Shown here: piece after piece, positions 1-8,791 of the stretch
Numbering within the stretch: the first letter of the stretch is position 1
Layout: the number at the start of each line of letters is the position of its first letter
Assembly: GCA_902796805.1 (NCBI GenBank)
Contig: CADBQG010000028.1
Coordinates: 59,536 to 123,535 of the forward strand
DNA length: 64,000 nt
Origin: an uncultured Bacteroidota bacterium
GTDB taxonomy: Bacteria > Bacteroidota > Bacteroidia > Bacteroidales > WCHB1-69
Direction: 5' to 3'
Program-made: the position numbers and the translations under genes
Notes under the pieces: generated by a model
The model's database searches: none
Told to the model about the DNA's origin: nothing
The model's input: the letters and a program-made list of their open reading frames with translations, nothing else

Positions 1-1
1 A

Positions 2-1624
2 GCCCACAAGTCCATGGTTTTCAACACTCACCGCCCCGACGGGTTCTCCATGACACACCTACCCTACCCTCTCTATTTCAAGACTTTAGACGACTTGAAG
101 CTGTACAACCTGAAGACATCATTTTCGGACATCTGCATCTACTACGGCATCGTCGACGAGATTGCCTTCAAGGCAACCCACGCGCAGCGCGTGAGGCAGG
201 TCGACTTCTCGGTGAACATGGACGGAGGGCGGAATTCCGGATACTTTCTTAACCAGAGTGTGAACCGCTTCAACATGGATGCCATCCTCAGATACGAGAC
301 CCCGGGCAAGATATACGGCTTCGTGGGAGGGTATATATTCAACCATGGAAAATTCGGAGAGAACGGCGGACTGAAGAACTCCAGCGAGTTTACCAACAGA
401 AGTCCTAAAGAGAGAAAGGAGAACAATATACTCACCAGTTTCCCCATCATGTTCACCAACGGCATGTCGAACATCAACCAGCATTCAGGAATGCTGACAA
501 ACTATGTAAACCTGAAATCCGGCAGCGGGCGCTACTTCGGCACGGTGTCGCACACATTCAGGGCCGACCATCTGAACAGCAAGTTCTTCGATCACGACCT
601 CAACAACATATACTACAAGGACATCTACTACATGAACACCGACACAACAAACGACTCCATCAAATTCACCAAAATATCCAACGCCATCCAGTGGTCGAAC
701 TACAGTCCGGTTGACACTGTGAGCGGCCAGAACTACTACCTGAGGTTTGCCGGCGGTGTGCGCCACGAGTACATCAACGCCGTAGCCCCGCGCCACATAG
801 GGAACAACCTGACCGTGTTCGGCAGGGTGTCGACCAGGCTGTTCAAGGTGTGGGAACTGTACGGCGACATGGCATACACCTTCTTCGGGTACAACAACAA
901 CGACGCCTCTGCGACCGCCGGGGCAAGGTTCATCATAAACAAAAGGCACCGCCACTACGTGGATGTCGAGTTCGCCTTCGACAGGCGGTCGCCCGACTAC
1001 ATCCTCACATCATATTATGGAAACAACAACATGTGGGAGAACAGTTTAAAGAAGGAGAACATCTTCCATGCAAGCGCCAACTGGACAATTTTCGGATACA
1101 AGGCAGGATTTTCATTCTACAACCTTGGCAACTACGCATACCTCAACGACGGTCTTATGCCCACACAGTCTGAAAAGCAGATTCAGGTGATACAGATAAC
1201 AGCCTTTGCCCCCCTCCGCATAAAGAATTTCTCCCTGGACGCAAACCTTGCACTGCAGCATTCCACAAACCAGGCGGTTACGGTGCCACTGTTTGCCGGC
1301 AAACTCAGCGCGGCGTACCATACAAAAGTCTTCAGGAGAAAGCTAAACATTCAGATAGGACTCGACCTGATGTACAACACACTGTACATGGCTGACGGCT
1401 ACAGTCCGATACTGCACCGCTTCTACTCGCAGCAACGGATAGCCACAGGCAACTACTTGTACATCAACGCCCACATAGCACTGAAAGTAAAGCGGCTGTC
1501 GTTTTTCATACGCGGAGGAAACCTGATGGCAGGCCTGATCAGCTTCAAGTATATCACCACACCCGACTATCCGATGCAAGGTCTGAACATGGAGTTGGGG
1601 TTGAATTGGAAATTCTACGACTGA
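2..1624 (+). CDS. Putative outer-membrane porin (Porin_10-like), 5' end outside window
   Basis: The reading frame is open to the left edge of the window, so the true start lies upstream and at least 540 C-terminal residues are seen. The protein is rich in alternating aromatic/polar strands (for example VNMDGG, GYIFNHGKF, LNMELGLNWKFYD) and ends in an aromatic terminal beta strand, as outer-membrane barrels do. Overall pattern and ending resemble the Bacteroidota 'putative porin' family (Pfam Porin_10); this is family recognition by eye, not a search. No plug domain is visible in the part present. The gene converges on mnmE with an 8-base gap. Substrate cannot be inferred. Confidence 0.7.
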   Translation, partial: AHKSMVFNTHRPDGFSMTHLPYPLYFKTLDDLKLYNLKTSFSDICIYYGIVDEIAFKATHAQRVRQVDFSVNMDGGRNSGYFLNQSVNRFNMDAILRYETPGKIYGFVGGYIFNHGKFGENGGLKNSSEFTNRSPKERKENNILTSFPIMFTNGMSNINQHSGMLTNYVNLKSGSGRYFGTVSHTFRADHLNSKFFDHDLNNIYYKDIYYMNTDTTNDSIKFTKISNAIQWSNYSPVDTVSGQNYYLRFAGGVRHEYINAVAPRHIGNNLTVFGRVSTRLFKVWELYGDMAYTFFGYNNNDASATAGARFIINKRHRHYVDVEFAFDRRSPDYILTSYYGNNNMWENSLKKENIFHASANWTIFGYKAGFSFYNLGNYAYLNDGLMPTQSEKQIQVIQITAFAPLRIKNFSLDANLALQHSTNQAVTVPLFAGKLSAAYHTKVFRRKLNIQIGLDLMYNTLYMADGYSPILHRFYSQQRIATGNYLYINAHIALKVKRLSFFIRGGNLMAGLISFKYITTPDYPMQGLNMELGLNWKFYD

Positions 1625-1632
1625 CGGCTTCT

Positions 1633-3012
1633 TCACTTGCCTATACAGAACTTCCCGAAGATGTTTTCCAATATGTCTTCTGAGGAAACGGCACCCGTAA
1701 TCATGCCGAGGTCGTCGAGCATCGAGCGTATGTCCTCGGCTAAAATGTCGGCTGTCTTACCGTCGGCGATTCCGGCTTTCGCCTCGCGCAGAGCTTCCAA
1801 CATCCTGCATAGATGACTGTAATGGCGTTCGTTAGCAACCGTTGATACGTCAGCAGCAAGTCCGTCAACCGCGGCATACACCCTCCGCAACAGTATGTCA
1901 ACGTTCTTCCCTGACTTGGCCGACAAGCAGACTGCGTCACCGACTTCACAGTTGAAAACCCCTGCCTTGTCGCATTTGTTTGCGACGAGAATAATGGAGG
2001 TGTCTTCAAATCCGGACCGGGACTTGAGTTCCGAGAGTTGTTCAGAGACTTCTTTGGCGGGAGTCCCGGCCTCGAACACATAAATCAGGACACGGGCCTC
2101 CGATACTGCCTTCATTGTGCGCTCAATACCTATGGTCTCCACAACGTCGTCTGAAACCCTTATACCTGCAGTGTCGATAAAACGGAAGAGAACACCGTTT
2201 ATGGTGAAAAAATCTTCCACCGTGTCGCGTGTTGTGCCAGGCAGATCCGACACAATAGCCCTCTCTTTCTGCAGTATCGCGTTCATCAACGTTGACTTGC
2301 CTACATTTGGACTGCCGACAATGGCCACCGGGACGCCGCGTTTAATGAGGTTTCCTGACCTGACACTCTTGAGTAACGTCTCCACTTCATCCTCAATATT
2401 GTCGAGAAGGAGCGAAAGGCGTTCCCTGTCGGCGAATTCCACATCCTCCTCGCTGAAATCGAGCTCAAGTTCCACAAGTGAAGCGAGTTCGAGCAATTCA
2501 TCGCGAAGAAGAGCGAGTCTTGAAGAAAGGCCGCCCTGAAGCTGGCGCATTGCCAAAGCGTGCGCACTCTCCGACTGGGCGTTTATGAGGTCGGCGACCG
2601 CCTCGGCCTGCGGGAGGTCGAGTTTGCCGCTCATGAATGCTCGCTGCGTGAACTCGCCCGGCAAAGCCATGCGGCAGCCACACTGGATTAGGAGTCCGAC
2701 AATTTTCCTTTGGATGAAAACAGACCCATGGCAGCTGATCTCCACGACATCCTCGCCGGTGAATGAATGCGGCGACACGAACTTGGTTAGAATCACCCTG
2801 TCAATTATTGTATACGACGAACCCGAAGGTTCACACGATTTGTCATAAACAGTGGTGTATTTGGCGGTGTTTGCCGGAAGTCCTATAAAATCGAAATCAT
2901 CAGGGAGCAAGCGGGCAACCAAGTTGAAAGCGCCAGGACCCGAAACTCTTATCATCGCGGTAGCACCGGTTCCGGGCGGCGTTGCTATTGCACAAACGGT
3001 GTCATTTGCCAT
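1633..3012 (-). CDS. mnmE: tRNA modification GTPase MnmE (TrmE)
   Basis: With MnmG, MnmE installs the carboxymethylaminomethyl group on wobble uridine 34 of certain tRNAs, using methylene-tetrahydrofolate and GTP. Visible landmarks are the N-terminal start MANDTVCAIATPPG, the G1 loop GSPNVGKST, switch II DTAG, the guanine-specificity motif NKCD and the invariant C-terminal FCIGK whose cysteine is needed for modification. I chose the ATG at 3012 because it begins directly at the conserved N-terminus (459 aa, normal length); an upstream in-frame start would overlap the preceding gene. The YciO/TsaC-like gene ends 4 bases upstream, so the two are probably cotranscribed. Confidence 0.95.
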   Translation of the reverse strand: MANDTVCAIATPPGTGATAMIRVSGPGAFNLVARLLPDDFDFIGLPANTAKYTTVYDKSCEPSGSSYTIIDRVILTKFVSPHSFTGEDVVEISCHGSVFIQRKIVGLLIQCGCRMALPGEFTQRAFMSGKLDLPQAEAVADLINAQSESAHALAMRQLQGGLSSRLALLRDELLELASLVELELDFSEEDVEFADRERLSLLLDNIEDEVETLLKSVRSGNLIKRGVPVAIVGSPNVGKSTLMNAILQKERAIVSDLPGTTRDTVEDFFTINGVLFRFIDTAGIRVSDDVVETIGIERTMKAVSEARVLIYVFEAGTPAKEVSEQLSELKSRSGFEDTSIILVANKCDKAGVFNCEVGDAVCLSAKSGKNVDILLRRVYAAVDGLAADVSTVANERHYSHLCRMLEALREAKAGIADGKTADILAEDIRSMLDDLGMITGAVSSEDILENIFGKFCIGK

Positions 3013-3016
3013 ACGT

Positions 3017-3634
3017 TTACAAAACAGAGATGTCGCCCTTGCCTTCCCTGACCACTTCAATCTCGCCGCCGGTGCAGTCGAGAACCGTTGATGGCACGTT
3101 GTCGCCGTAACCGCCGTCGATGACTATGTCCACAAGGTCGCCGTAGCGCTCGTAAATGAGTTCGGGATCGGTAGTGTATTCTATTATCTCGTCGTCGTCC
3201 TTCACAGAAGTGGAGAGTATGGGATGGCCGAGCACCTTTACAATTTCCTGAACTATCGGATTGTCGGGGATCCTGATGCCAACGGTACGCTTGTTGCTCT
3301 GCAGGAGTTTGGGGACACTGTTGTTGGCTTCGAGGATGAAAGTGTACGGCCCGGGCAGCACCCTCTTCATGACCTTGAATAGACTGTTGTCGATAGGCTT
3401 GGTGTAGTCGGAAAGGTTGCTGAGGTCGTGGCAGATGAACGTCAGCGCGTTTTTCTTGTCCTTCTTCCCCACTATCGAGAGGATGCGCTCAACGCTCTTG
3501 GGTTTGAAGATGTCGCATCCGATGCCGTATATAGTGTCTGTGGGGTAAATCACTATACCGCCGTCGTTGAGGCACTCCACAACTCGGCCTATTGCCTTGG
3601 GATTTGGGTTTTCAGGAAAAATCTTCAATAACAT
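3017..3634 (-). CDS. Sua5/YciO/YrdC/YwlC family protein, YciO-like
   Basis: A 205-aa single-domain member of the YrdC fold. TsaC/Sua5 enzymes make threonylcarbamoyl-AMP for the t6A37 tRNA modification. The start of the domain (GGIVIYPTDTIYGIGCD), the lysine-rich KKDKKNALTFIC segment and PGPYTFIL are visible. The C-terminal SxN signature of TsaC/Sua5 (STSAN) reads STSVKDDD here, and the spacing resembles the YciO subfamily, whose physiological role is less certain. The gene sits 18 bases downstream of the SRP RNA and 4 bases upstream of mnmE, an operon with a tRNA-modification partner. A TsaC role is possible but not proven. Confidence 0.82.
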   Translation of the reverse strand: MLLKIFPENPNPKAIGRVVECLNDGGIVIYPTDTIYGIGCDIFKPKSVERILSIVGKKDKKNALTFICHDLSNLSDYTKPIDNSLFKVMKRVLPGPYTFILEANNSVPKLLQSNKRTVGIRIPDNPIVQEIVKVLGHPILSTSVKDDDEIIEYTTDPELIYERYGDLVDIVIDGGYGDNVPSTVLDCTGGEIEVVREGKGDISVL

Positions 3635-3651
3635 ATAGCAGAAAAAAAGAA

Positions 3652-3749
3652 GGGTAAGCTACTTATATCGCATCGCTACAACCTTAATACCCTTGCTACA
3701 TTCCTGTCCTGGGGGAGTTATAAGGGAGCAGATCGCATAAGACTTACCC
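3652..3749 (-). ncRNA. ffs: Signal recognition particle RNA, small bacterial type (4.5S)
   Basis: Read on the minus strand, this 98-nt stretch starts GGGUAAG and ends CUUACCC, which pair as the closing helix. The apical domain contains the diagnostic SRP core: CAGG, then ACA-GGAA-UGU (a 3-bp stem with a GGAA tetraloop), then AGCA. This is the same CAGG/GGAA/AGCA arrangement that binds Ffh in E. coli 4.5S RNA. Intermediate helices also pair (CCUUA with UAAGG, UUAU with AUAA). A -7 box TATTTTTG lies 4 bases upstream, and the 3' end runs into a T-rich tract (3641-3651), as expected for an intrinsic terminator. The Alu domain is absent, as in small bacterial SRP RNAs. Ends may be off by a few bases. 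Confidence 0.9.
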
Positions 3750-3753
3750 GCTG

Positions 3754-3761
3754 CAAAAATA
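3754..3761 (-). promoter_or_regulatory. Promoter -7 box for SRP RNA
   Basis: Minus-strand TATTTTTG matches the Bacteroidota TAnnTTTG element and is followed by GCAG and then the RNA 5' end. The following YciO-like/mnmE genes may be partly read from it through the RNA gene terminator. Confidence 0.75.
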
Positions 3762-3782
3762 CACTTTTTTTGTAAAGTTCCG

Positions 3783-5201
3783 CTAATAGCCCAAAATTTT
3801 AAGCATCGACTTGTAACTCTGCTCCTTGGCGAAAAGTTTGGTGCAAATCTCATTGTCCTCGTCACGGTATATTATGATGTGTTTGGGAGCGGGAGTCATG
3901 CAATGCTGTATGCCGCCGTAGCCGCCGAGGGCCTCCTGGTAGGCACCCGTGTTGAAGAGGCCAATGTACTGGAGTTCATCGGTGCCTTGCGATGATGGGT
4001 AGTTCTCGGAATCTATGTGAGGAAGAAACACCGCGTTAAGGTGAGCCTCGGAATTGTAGTAGTCGTGGCTGTCGCAGGTGAGACCGCCGAGGAACACGCG
4101 CTCATACTCCTTGTCCCAGTTGTTGACAGCCAATATTATAAACTGCTGGTTGATGGCCCAGGCGTCGGGGAGCGTTGTCATGAACGAACTGTCTATCATG
4201 TTCCACAGCTCGCGGTCGTTCTGGCGCTTCTGCTGCAGCACCGAGAAGAGCACGGCGCTCGCCTCCCCTACTGTGAACGAACCGAACTCGGTGAAAATGT
4301 CAGGTTCCTGAACGCCCTCACGCTGGCAAATCTGCTTTATTTGAGAGACAATCTCCTCGGCCATGTATTCGTAGTCATAGTCGAACGACAGAGAGTTCTT
4401 GATGGGGAAACCGCCGCCGATGTTGAGCGAGTCGAGTTCGGGCGAGATTTTCTTAAGGTCGCAGTACAAGTTCACGCACTTGGTGAGTTCATTCCAGTAA
4501 TAAGCAGTGTCGTGGATGCCCGTGTTGATGAAAAAATGGAGCATCTTCAGCTTGAATTTCGGGTTGTTCTTTATCTTCTCCCTGTAAAAAGGAATCACGT
4601 CGTTGTAGCGTATGCCGAGCCTCGAAGTGTAGAATTCGAACCTCGGCTCCTCCTCGGAGGCGATGCGTATGCCCACCTGACAAGGGGTCTTCAGGTTCTT
4701 CTCCAACATCTCGAACTCCTTCTTGCTGTCAAGGACAGGGATTGTATTGCAATATCCTTTCTCGAGAATGTCGGCAATGTTGTCGATGTACACCTGCTTT
4801 TTGAAACCGTTGCAGATTATATAGTTGTCCTTGTCGAACATGCCGTTCTCATGAAGGGTCTCTATCAGGTTTATGTCGAAGGCCGACGAGGTCTCGATGT
4901 GCACGTCGTTCTTAAGCACCTCCGCCATTACGAATTCGAAATGGGAGCTCTTCGTGCAGTAGCAGTAGTGGTACGATCCCTTGTAGTCGGCCTTTGCAAT
5001 AGCCACGTTGAACCAGCGCTTCGCCTTCTGTATGTTGGAGGAAATCTTGGGCAGATAGGTGATTTTAAGCGGGGTGCCATACTGTTTGATGATGTCCATG
5101 AGCGGCACGTCGTTGAAGAAAAGCTCTCCATCCTCAACCTTGAACTCCTCTTGCGGGAATTCGTATGTCTGAGTAATCAAATCGATGTACTTGGTTTTCA
5201 T
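3783..5201 (-). CDS. speA: Arginine decarboxylase, fold-III PLP enzyme of Bacteroidota type
   Basis: Decarboxylates arginine to agmatine for polyamine synthesis, in the cytoplasm. The 472-aa sequence has the PLP-binding lysine in YCYCTKSSHFE near residue 85, the phosphate-binding glycine loop GGGFP, EFGSFTVGEAS, and the active-site GGLTCDSHDYYN loop contributed across the dimer. It is shorter than the roughly 630-aa E. coli SpeA and resembles the ~465-aa arginine decarboxylases of Flavobacteria and related groups. Substrate is assigned by that resemblance; a related amino-acid decarboxylase activity cannot be excluded. It has its own promoter (5232-5239) and ends just before the SRP RNA promoter. 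No agmatine-processing gene is adjacent. Confidence 0.85.
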   Translation of the reverse strand: MKTKYIDLITQTYEFPQEEFKVEDGELFFNDVPLMDIIKQYGTPLKITYLPKISSNIQKAKRWFNVAIAKADYKGSYHYCYCTKSSHFEFVMAEVLKNDVHIETSSAFDINLIETLHENGMFDKDNYIICNGFKKQVYIDNIADILEKGYCNTIPVLDSKKEFEMLEKNLKTPCQVGIRIASEEEPRFEFYTSRLGIRYNDVIPFYREKIKNNPKFKLKMLHFFINTGIHDTAYYWNELTKCVNLYCDLKKISPELDSLNIGGGFPIKNSLSFDYDYEYMAEEIVSQIKQICQREGVQEPDIFTEFGSFTVGEASAVLFSVLQQKRQNDRELWNMIDSSFMTTLPDAWAINQQFIILAVNNWDKEYERVFLGGLTCDSHDYYNSEAHLNAVFLPHIDSENYPSSQGTDELQYIGLFNTGAYQEALGGYGGIQHCMTPAPKHIIIYRDEDNEICTKLFAKEQSYKSMLKILGY

Positions 5202-5231
5202 AACCTGATTTCTTAATTAAAAAACACAGCG

Positions 5232-5239
5232 CAAAAGTA
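5232..5239 (-). promoter_or_regulatory. Promoter -7 box for arginine decarboxylase gene
   Basis: Minus-strand TACTTTTG followed by CGC, 31 bases before the ATG. It is the same TACTTTTGCGC core seen before kamA, the COG2403 gene and the PpiD-like gene. Confidence 0.7.
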
Positions 5240-5315
5240 AATAAAAATTTCACACGGATGAAATAAAAAAATGAAATCCGAAGAAGTTACATCGTTAAAA
5301 AAAACAAGATGTAAA

Positions 5316-5951
5316 TCAGTTGTGTTCACGCCTGTTTTCGCATTCGCAGATATTTGTAAACATGATAACTGTGTTTGGCAACAACTCTTCCATGGCCTCA
5401 TACTCCCATTTTGTGAGCGGTATCTGTCTCAAATCCACAATATTGAGATTCTTTCGCAACTTCACTATGGATTGCGGAAGTACATACAGCGGGTTATCCC
5501 ACGCGTCTATGACTTTAAGCGACTTCATATTCCCTATACTGTCGGGAAGCGACTCAATCATGTTCCGAGAAATCACAAGAGACTCCAATTCCGACAGTTC
5601 ACACAATGTCTCGGGAAGGCGAACCAGCTTGTTCCTGTCCAAATTCAAGATTTTCAAATGCTTGAGTTTGGAGATGTTCCTGTTAAGGATACAGAGCCTG
5701 ACACCTTTCACGGTAAGCTCCCTCAACTCCGCAAAGTCGAAGACCTCTTCCGGCAATGAATCCCTGTTCTGCAACTTTGTGAGTTTTAGCCTGTAAACCG
5801 TCTCTCCTGAGTTTACAGCTTCATCAACAGAGGTATAGACGTGTCCGTCGTCGTCGGAAGCGTATCTTACCGGCTTAACACGCTGGGAAAACGCCTCTAC
5901 GCCTGACAGAAGAACAACAATCAGCAGTGCCGCAAATTCAATCTTGTTCAT
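5316..5951 (-). CDS. Secreted leucine-rich-repeat protein
   Basis: A 211-aa protein with an N-terminal signal peptide (MNKIEFAALLIVVLLSGVEA, cleavage probably near AFSQ). About five leucine-rich repeats follow: LPEEVFDFAELRELTV, ISKLKHLKILNLDRNKL, LPETLCELSELESLVISRN, LPDSIGNMKSLKVIDAWDN, and LPQSIVKLRKNLNIVDL. The L-x-x-L-x-L-x-x-N pattern is typical of short bacterial LRRs that mediate protein contacts. No enzymatic domain is present and no partner is identifiable. Its start overlaps the end of the riboflavin-kinase-domain gene by 14 bases, so it is the last member of the minus-strand run. It probably acts in the periplasm or at the cell surface. Confidence 0.8.
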   Translation of the reverse strand: MNKIEFAALLIVVLLSGVEAFSQRVKPVRYASDDDGHVYTSVDEAVNSGETVYRLKLTKLQNRDSLPEEVFDFAELRELTVKGVRLCILNRNISKLKHLKILNLDRNKLVRLPETLCELSELESLVISRNMIESLPDSIGNMKSLKVIDAWDNPLYVLPQSIVKLRKNLNIVDLRQIPLTKWEYEAMEELLPNTVIMFTNICECENRREHN

Positions 5952-6351
5952 TATCTAGATTGATATATCCGAATGAATCAAACCTATCCAAATCAACAAA
6001 CTTGTCAACCTCGGAGCGGTCAACATGAAGTTGATCAATCAGTTCACGCACTGAATTGAAACGCTGTTCGTCGCGCAGGCGGGCCACAATTGCGAAGGCC
6101 AAATTCTTCCCATAGATGTTGTCGTTGAAATTGAGGATATGTATTTCAAATGTTGTTCCGCGTAAGTCGAGCGTAGGTCTTGTGCCGACATAAAGCATTC
6201 CTTTATAACATTTCCCATCAACATTGACGATTGCGGCATATACTCCTGGGGCAATTTTCCGCATTGCATCGCCCGACAGGTTAGCAGTGGGGAATCCGAA
6301 CTTCCTTCCGTTGCGAAAGCCGTGAACAACTATGGCTGGATACCACTCCAT
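5938..6351 (-). CDS. Stand-alone riboflavin kinase domain protein
   Basis: The 137-aa protein matches the C-terminal flavokinase half of bifunctional RibF. It shows GFRNGRKFGFPTANL (nucleotide/flavin loop with the PTAN motif), APGVYAAIV, GMLYVGTRPTL, FEIHILNFNDNIYG with the catalytic-position glutamate, and LRDEQRFNSVRELIDQL near the C-terminus. The FMN-adenylyltransferase half present in usual ~310-aa RibF proteins is absent, and the start at 6351 is only 5 bases after the sufB stop, so it is not a truncation from a longer open frame. It should phosphorylate riboflavin to FMN if active. Whether the genome also encodes full RibF cannot be seen here. Confidence 0.8.
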   Translation of the reverse strand: MEWYPAIVVHGFRNGRKFGFPTANLSGDAMRKIAPGVYAAIVNVDGKCYKGMLYVGTRPTLDLRGTTFEIHILNFNDNIYGKNLAFAIVARLRDEQRFNSVRELIDQLHVDRSEVDKFVDLDRFDSFGYINLDNEQD

Positions 6352-6356
6352 AGCTA

Positions 6357-7817
6357 TTATCCGACAGACCCCGACAAAGTTATTGACAACAGCTTTTGGG
6401 CTTCCACTGCGAATTCCATCGGTAGTTTGCTGAGAACTTCTTTGGCATATCCGTTCACGATAAGGCTCACCGCGTTCTCCTGGTCGATGCCGCGCTGCTG
6501 GCAGTAGAAGAGCTGTTCGTCGGAAATCTTCGATGTTGTGGCTTCATGCTCGAGAATCGAGGAGGAATTGTCGCACTGGAGATCCGGCCATGTATGCGCG
6601 CCGCATTCGCTTCCCATCAACAGGGAATCGCACTGTGAGAAATTGCGTGCATTTTCCGCGTTCTTGGCCACTCTTACAAGTCCTCTGTAGCTGTTTTGGC
6701 TGTGTCCGGCAGATATACCCTTGGAAACTATAAGGCTGCGCGTGTTTCGTCCGAGATGAATCATCTTGGTGCCGGTGTCGGCCTGTTGGAAATTGTTTGT
6801 CACAGCCACGGAATAGAACTCGCCCACTGAATTGTCGCCCTGAAGTATGCATCCCGGGTATTTCCACGTTATTGCGGAGCCGGTCTCCACTTGTGTCCAG
6901 GAAATCTTGGAGTTGGCGCCCTTGCAGAGGCCTCGTTTGGTCACGAGGTTGTAAATTCCGCCTCTGCCGTTTTTGTCGCCGGGGTACCAGTTTTGAACAG
7001 TCGAGTACTTGATTTCGGCGTCCTTCACTGCTATCAGTTCCACCACGGCGGCGTGTAGCTGGTTCTCGTCGCGCTGGGGCGCGGTGCAGCCTTCCATGTA
7101 ACTTACGTATGCGCCCTCGTCGGCTATGAGAAGCGTGCGCTCGAATTGCCCGGTGTTGGCCGCGTTGATGCGGAAATAGGTCGAGAGTTCAATGGGACAG
7201 CGCACACCCTTGGGTATGTAGCAGAACGAGCCTTCGCTGAATACGGCTGAGTTGAGGGCGGCGAAGAAGTTGTCGGTGTATGGCACCACGGTGCCAATAT
7301 ACTGCCTCACGAGCTCAGGATACTGCTTCACGGCCTCCCCGAAAGAGCAGAAAATTATCCCGTGCTTCTTGAGCGTGTCGGTGAAGGTCGTCTTCACGGA
7401 TACCGAATCCATAACCGCGTCAACAGCCACCCCCGACAGCATCTTCTGCTCATCCAACGATATTCCCAGTTTGTTGAAGGTGTCAAGAAGTTCAGGGTCG
7501 ACTTCGTCCAACGACGAAAGTTGCTTTTTCCGTTTCGGTATAGCCAGATACCTGATGTCCTGGTAGTTCGGCTTTTCAAACTCGAGATGCCCCCAGTCAG
7601 GCTCTTCCATTGTGAGCCAGTGTCGGTAGGCCTTGAGTCTGAACTCGAGCAGCCATTCCGGCTCATCCTTCCTTGCGGAGATCCTGCGTATTATATCCTC
7701 GCTGAGTCCTTTCGGGAACTCCTCGATGTCGATGTCTGACACAAACCCATACTCATATTCCTTCTGGGTCAGGTCCTTCAAAAGTTCCTGGTTCTGATAT
7801 TCTTCAGATTCTTTCAT
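6357..7817 (-). CDS. sufB: Fe-S cluster assembly scaffold SufB
   Basis: SufB is the scaffold subunit of the SufBC2D iron-sulfur cluster assembly complex. The 486-aa length is normal. Recognisable family blocks include [82 protein letters not shown], and the C-terminal [13 protein letters not shown]-like segment (here [19 protein letters not shown]). The gene follows trxB by 14 bases. SufC, SufD and SufS, which usually follow sufB directly, are not here; the next gene is the riboflavin-kinase domain. The rest of the suf set must lie elsewhere if the pathway is complete. Confidence 0.95.
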   Translation of the reverse strand: MKESEEYQNQELLKDLTQKEYEYGFVSDIDIEEFPKGLSEDIIRRISARKDEPEWLLEFRLKAYRHWLTMEEPDWGHLEFEKPNYQDIRYLAIPKRKKQLSSLDEVDPELLDTFNKLGISLDEQKMLSGVAVDAVMDSVSVKTTFTDTLKKHGIIFCSFGEAVKQYPELVRQYIGTVVPYTDNFFAALNSAVFSEGSFCYIPKGVRCPIELSTYFRINAANTGQFERTLLIADEGAYVSYMEGCTAPQRDENQLHAAVVELIAVKDAEIKYSTVQNWYPGDKNGRGGIYNLVTKRGLCKGANSKISWTQVETGSAITWKYPGCILQGDNSVGEFYSVAVTNNFQQADTGTKMIHLGRNTRSLIVSKGISAGHSQNSYRGLVRVAKNAENARNFSQCDSLLMGSECGAHTWPDLQCDNSSSILEHEATTSKISDEQLFYCQQRGIDQENAVSLIVNGYAKEVLSKLPMEFAVEAQKLLSITLSGSVG

Positions 7818-7831
7818 TTTGGTCTGGAAAT

Positions 7832-8773
7832 TTAATTCTCAAGCAGAAAACGGGCGCACTCGATGCCTGCCATGCTTCCGGTGCCGGCGGCTATCACCGC
7901 CTGCCTGAAGACGGGGTCCTGCACGTCGCCTGCGGCAAAAACGCCTTCCACACTCGTGGCGGTGCTGTCGGGTTTTGTTATAATATAGCCTTGTTCGTTC
8001 ATGTCGAGTTGGTTAACGAAGAGTTCTGTTGCCGGCACAACGCCGATTGCCTCGAACACGCCGTCGACGGCAATACGGCTTTCTTCTCCGGAAACAGTGT
8101 TCTGTACCTTCAGCGCGGTTACCTTCTTCATGAAACCTTGTTTCTCGCCTTCAATCTCAAGCGGAATGCTGTTCCACAGGATCTGGATGTTAGAGGTGCT
8201 TTTCACTACTTTCTGCAAAGCCATCGTGCCCCTGAACGTGTCGCGGCGGTGCACTATATAAACTTTTTCGCAGAGGTTTGAGAGGTAAATGGCGTCTTCA
8301 AGGGCTGTATCGCCGCCGCCTATCACCGCCGTTGTCTTTTTCCTGAAGAAATTGCCGTCGCATGTGGCACATGTGGAAACTCCGAAGCCGCGGTATTCAT
8401 CCTCGCCTGGAAGCTTGAGCCAGCGTGCGCTTGCGCCCGTGGCCACGATCACTGTCTCGGCCACAACATCCTCGCCGTCGTCGAGGCGGCAGCGGAATGG
8501 TCGCTTGCTGAAGTCGACCTCAACAACACTGCGGGCAATCATCTCCACGCCGAGAGCCAAAGCCTGCTCGCGCAGCTTGTCCATGATGACCTGACCGCCG
8601 GCGCCACCTGGAAATCCGGGGAAATTCTCAACCTCGTTGGTTATGGTCAGCTGTCCGCCCTGCTGCATACCCTCAACAAGAAGGGGCTTGAGGTCGGCAC
8701 GTGATGTGTAAACGCCCGCCATGTATCCGGCAGGCCCTGACCCTATTATCAAACATCTGACATTTCTTGACAT
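7832..8773 (-). CDS. trxB: Thioredoxin reductase
   Basis: An NADPH-dependent flavoprotein that reduces thioredoxin in the cytoplasm. The 313-aa sequence has the N-terminal FAD dinucleotide loop [12 protein letters not shown], the redox-active disulfide CATCDG near residues 135-138, the NADPH-binding [10 protein letters not shown] loop, and the C-terminal FAD motif [11 protein letters not shown]. This order and length are those of low-molecular-weight bacterial TrxB. It lies in a minus-strand run between an outer-membrane barrel gene and sufB; coupling of thiol reduction with Fe-S assembly is plausible but only inferred from position. Confidence 0.95.
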   Translation of the reverse strand: MSRNVRCLIIGSGPAGYMAGVYTSRADLKPLLVEGMQQGGQLTITNEVENFPGFPGGAGGQVIMDKLREQALALGVEMIARSVVEVDFSKRPFRCRLDDGEDVVAETVIVATGASARWLKLPGEDEYRGFGVSTCATCDGNFFRKKTTAVIGGGDTALEDAIYLSNLCEKVYIVHRRDTFRGTMALQKVVKSTSNIQILWNSIPLEIEGEKQGFMKKVTALKVQNTVSGEESRIAVDGVFEAIGVVPATELFVNQLDMNEQGYIITKPDSTATSVEGVFAAGDVQDPVFRQAVIAAGTGSMAGIECARFLLEN

Positions 8774-8791
8774 AATATCTTCTATTAAATT

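Noticed and set aside
3659-3865. 68-aa minus-strand ORF overlapping the start of the decarboxylase end
   Set aside because: It lies mostly within the SRP RNA gene and has no coding signature; the RNA call explains the sequence.
4017-5216. 399-aa plus-strand ORF opposite the arginine decarboxylase
   Set aside because: Shadow ORF: composition is valine/leucine/arginine-rich as expected from the reverse complement of a real gene with this codon bias, and no domain is seen.
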